NCBI RefSeq assembly: GCF_019752095.1
Contig: NZ_JAIEMO010000007.1
Location: 1-49,966, forward strand
From: Nitrosomonas sp.
Lineage (GTDB): Bacteria > Pseudomonadota > Gammaproteobacteria > Burkholderiales > Nitrosomonadaceae
Direction of reading: 5' to 3'
Length of the DNA stretch: 49,966 bases
A program made the position numbers and the translations under genes. Each line of letters starts with the position of its first letter. The stretch's first letter is position 1. The notes under the pieces are model-generated. The model was not told the origin of the DNA, searched no databases, and saw nothing but the letters and a program-made list of their open reading frames with translations. Positions 48,737 to 49,966 of the stretch are shown here, piece by piece.

Positions 48737-49888
48737 ATGCATAATTGGTTGCTCCCTGAATATGTTGAAGATATATTGCCGGTAGAGGCGTTACATATCG
48801 AAGTAACGCGTCGGCAGATCCTTGATCTACTGTTGACTCATGGTTACCTGCAAGTCATGCCACCTTTATTAGAATATGTAGAGTCATTGTTGTCTGGCAG
48901 TGGCGGTGATATGGATTTACAAATGTTCAAAGTTGTCGACCAGCTGAGTGGACGAATGATGGGTTTGCGTGCTGATATGACACCTCAAGTGGCAAGAATT
49001 GATGCGCATTTATTGAATTTTGACGGCATAACACGCTTATGTTATGTCAATAGTGTGCTGCATACGATTCCCTCTGGAATAACACAAACGCGCGAGCCCT
49101 TGCAAATTGGTGCTGAGCTATATGGTCATTCAGGATTGGAAAGTGATTTGGAAGTCCAATGCCTTATGCTGCAAAGTTTGTCAGTTTCCGGTATAAGTGA
49201 AATTCACCTAGATCTTGGACATGTGGCAGTTTTTCGTGGACTAATAAAAGGCGCCGGAATATCACGAGAACTTGAAAACGAATTATTCTCGGTTCTACAA
49301 GCAAAAGATATTTCAACTTTACAGGAATTGTGTTTAAAGCTGAAGAAAAATACTCGCGATGCATTGCTACTCTTACCTGAGCTTTATGGTGATAAAGATA
49401 TTCTGGCCGATGCGATGAAGCGGTTGCCGGATTATCCGGTAATTAGGACTGCACTGAATGAACTTAGTGCAGTTGAGAAAGAGCTGAAGCTAGTGGTAGA
49501 TAGAGTTGCATTCGATTTGGCTGATTTGCGCGGATATCACTATCATACCGGAATGGTATTTGCTGCATACGCGAAAGGATGTTCAAGCGCTATCGCACTT
49601 GGTGGACGCTATGATGAAATAGGGAAAATTTTTGGACGAGCACGACCGGCAACGGGTTTTAGTATGGATCTAAGAGAGTTATCCAGATTAGTGAAACCTA
49701 AAAAATATCCAAAAGGGATACGGGCGCCTTTTGAAATGAAGAATAAGGAATTGGAAAATATGACTCAGCAATTACGTAAAGCGGGGCATATTGTTGTCAT
49801 GGAGTTGCCAGGGCAAAAGAATGAATTTCTGGCTTGCGACAGACAATTAGTGTTGCATGATGGAAAATGGATAGTTATAGATATCTAA
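48737..49888 (+). CDS. hisZ: ATP phosphoribosyltransferase regulatory subunit
   Basis: A 383-residue paralogue of histidyl-tRNA synthetase that partners short-form HisG in the first step of histidine synthesis. It keeps class II motif 2-like MMGLRADMTPQVARIDAHLL and the barrel-end LGGRYDEIGKIFGRARPATGFS. It lacks the HisRS anticodon-binding domain, as expected for HisZ. It starts 41 nt after the DUF2065 gene. The usual next gene, purA, is not reached; a hairpin-rich stretch follows. Confidence 0.92.
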   Translation: MHNWLLPEYVEDILPVEALHIEVTRRQILDLLLTHGYLQVMPPLLEYVESLLSGSGGDMDLQMFKVVDQLSGRMMGLRADMTPQVARIDAHLLNFDGITRLCYVNSVLHTIPSGITQTREPLQIGAELYGHSGLESDLEVQCLMLQSLSVSGISEIHLDLGHVAVFRGLIKGAGISRELENELFSVLQAKDISTLQELCLKLKKNTRDALLLLPELYGDKDILADAMKRLPDYPVIRTALNELSAVEKELKLVVDRVAFDLADLRGYHYHTGMVFAAYAKGCSSAIALGGRYDEIGKIFGRARPATGFSMDLRELSRLVKPKKYPKGIRAPFEMKNKELENMTQQLRKAGHIVVMELPGQKNEFLACDRQLVLHDGKWIVIDI

Positions 49889-49897
49889 TAAAATAAA

Positions 49898-49966
49898 GCA
49901 CCCCGCCGCAAGCAGCGAGGTATTAAAAGCGCTCTTCAGACTGCTGGTTTTCAACCAGCCTTCGCC
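49898..49966. repeat. REP-like tandem hairpins at the window end
   Basis: An imperfect G+C-rich stem (ACCCCGCCGC with GCAGCGAGGT, two mismatches, around 49899-49921) is followed by a perfect one: GCTGGTT (49943-49949), loop TTC, AACCAGC (49953-49959). Such tandem hairpins occur in REP-type repeats and at the ends of IS200/IS605-like elements. The window ends here, so the nature cannot be settled. Confidence 0.4.

Overview
The window looks like a chromosomal segment of a betaproteobacterial ammonia oxidiser close to Nitrosomonas. Three things point there: the gene order ilvB-ilvH-ilvC-psd-pssA-leuA, the block hfq-hflX-hflK-hflC-DUF2065-hisZ, and a copC/copD pair of the kind that follows ammonia monooxygenase operons in these bacteria. 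The genus is an inference; no rRNA, tRNA or amo gene is present. Base composition is moderately AT-rich and most genes are ordinary housekeeping genes.

Layout: (1) 1-2.8 kb: copC and a large CopD-cytochrome c-redoxin fusion, then a decayed RTX-type C-terminal tail and a palindromic stretch. (2) 2.9-4.2 kb: phoB and psiE on the minus strand, each behind a near-perfect PHO box. (3) 4.3-15.8 kb: a complete Vibrio TonB2-like energising system (DUF3450, TtpC, ExbB, ExbD, TonB, TPR protein), a large TonB-dependent receptor with extra N-terminal domains, a bile acid:sodium symporter family protein, and a secreted beta-helix protein ending in a strong terminator. Weaker PHO-box-like sites lie in front of the first gene and of the beta-helix gene, at the same distance from the start codon as the two strong boxes. 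(4) 15.9-20.2 kb: greB, a periplasmic retropepsin-like protease, an unknown secreted protein, an APS reductase and a prolyl aminopeptidase. (5) 20.3-27.1 kb: a patatin lipase, a TerC protein, a universal stress protein, a class II cyclic-nucleotide phosphodiesterase, a GAF-containing PilB/GspE ATPase, and a convergent type IV pilin gene with a sigma-54 promoter. (6) 27.3-32.8 kb: glnE, a nitrilase-family amidase and tldD. (7) 32.8-40.2 kb: branched-chain amino acid and phospholipid genes, interrupted by a 143-bp MITE-like element, with a Leu-rich leader peptide before leuA and a thioredoxin-like gene after it. (8) 40.3-49.9 kb: a lytic transglycosylase, proS, rppH, a di-haem cytochrome c peroxidase, the hfq-hfl operon, DUF2065 and hisZ, ending in a hairpin-rich tail.

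The most interesting proposal is that regions 2 and 3 form one phosphate-starvation locus. PhoB would control a private TonB machine, an outer-membrane receptor and a secreted beta-helix protein that together would acquire a phosphorus-bearing substrate. The gene calls are firm, the phoB and psiE boxes are strong, and the other two boxes and the substrate are inference.
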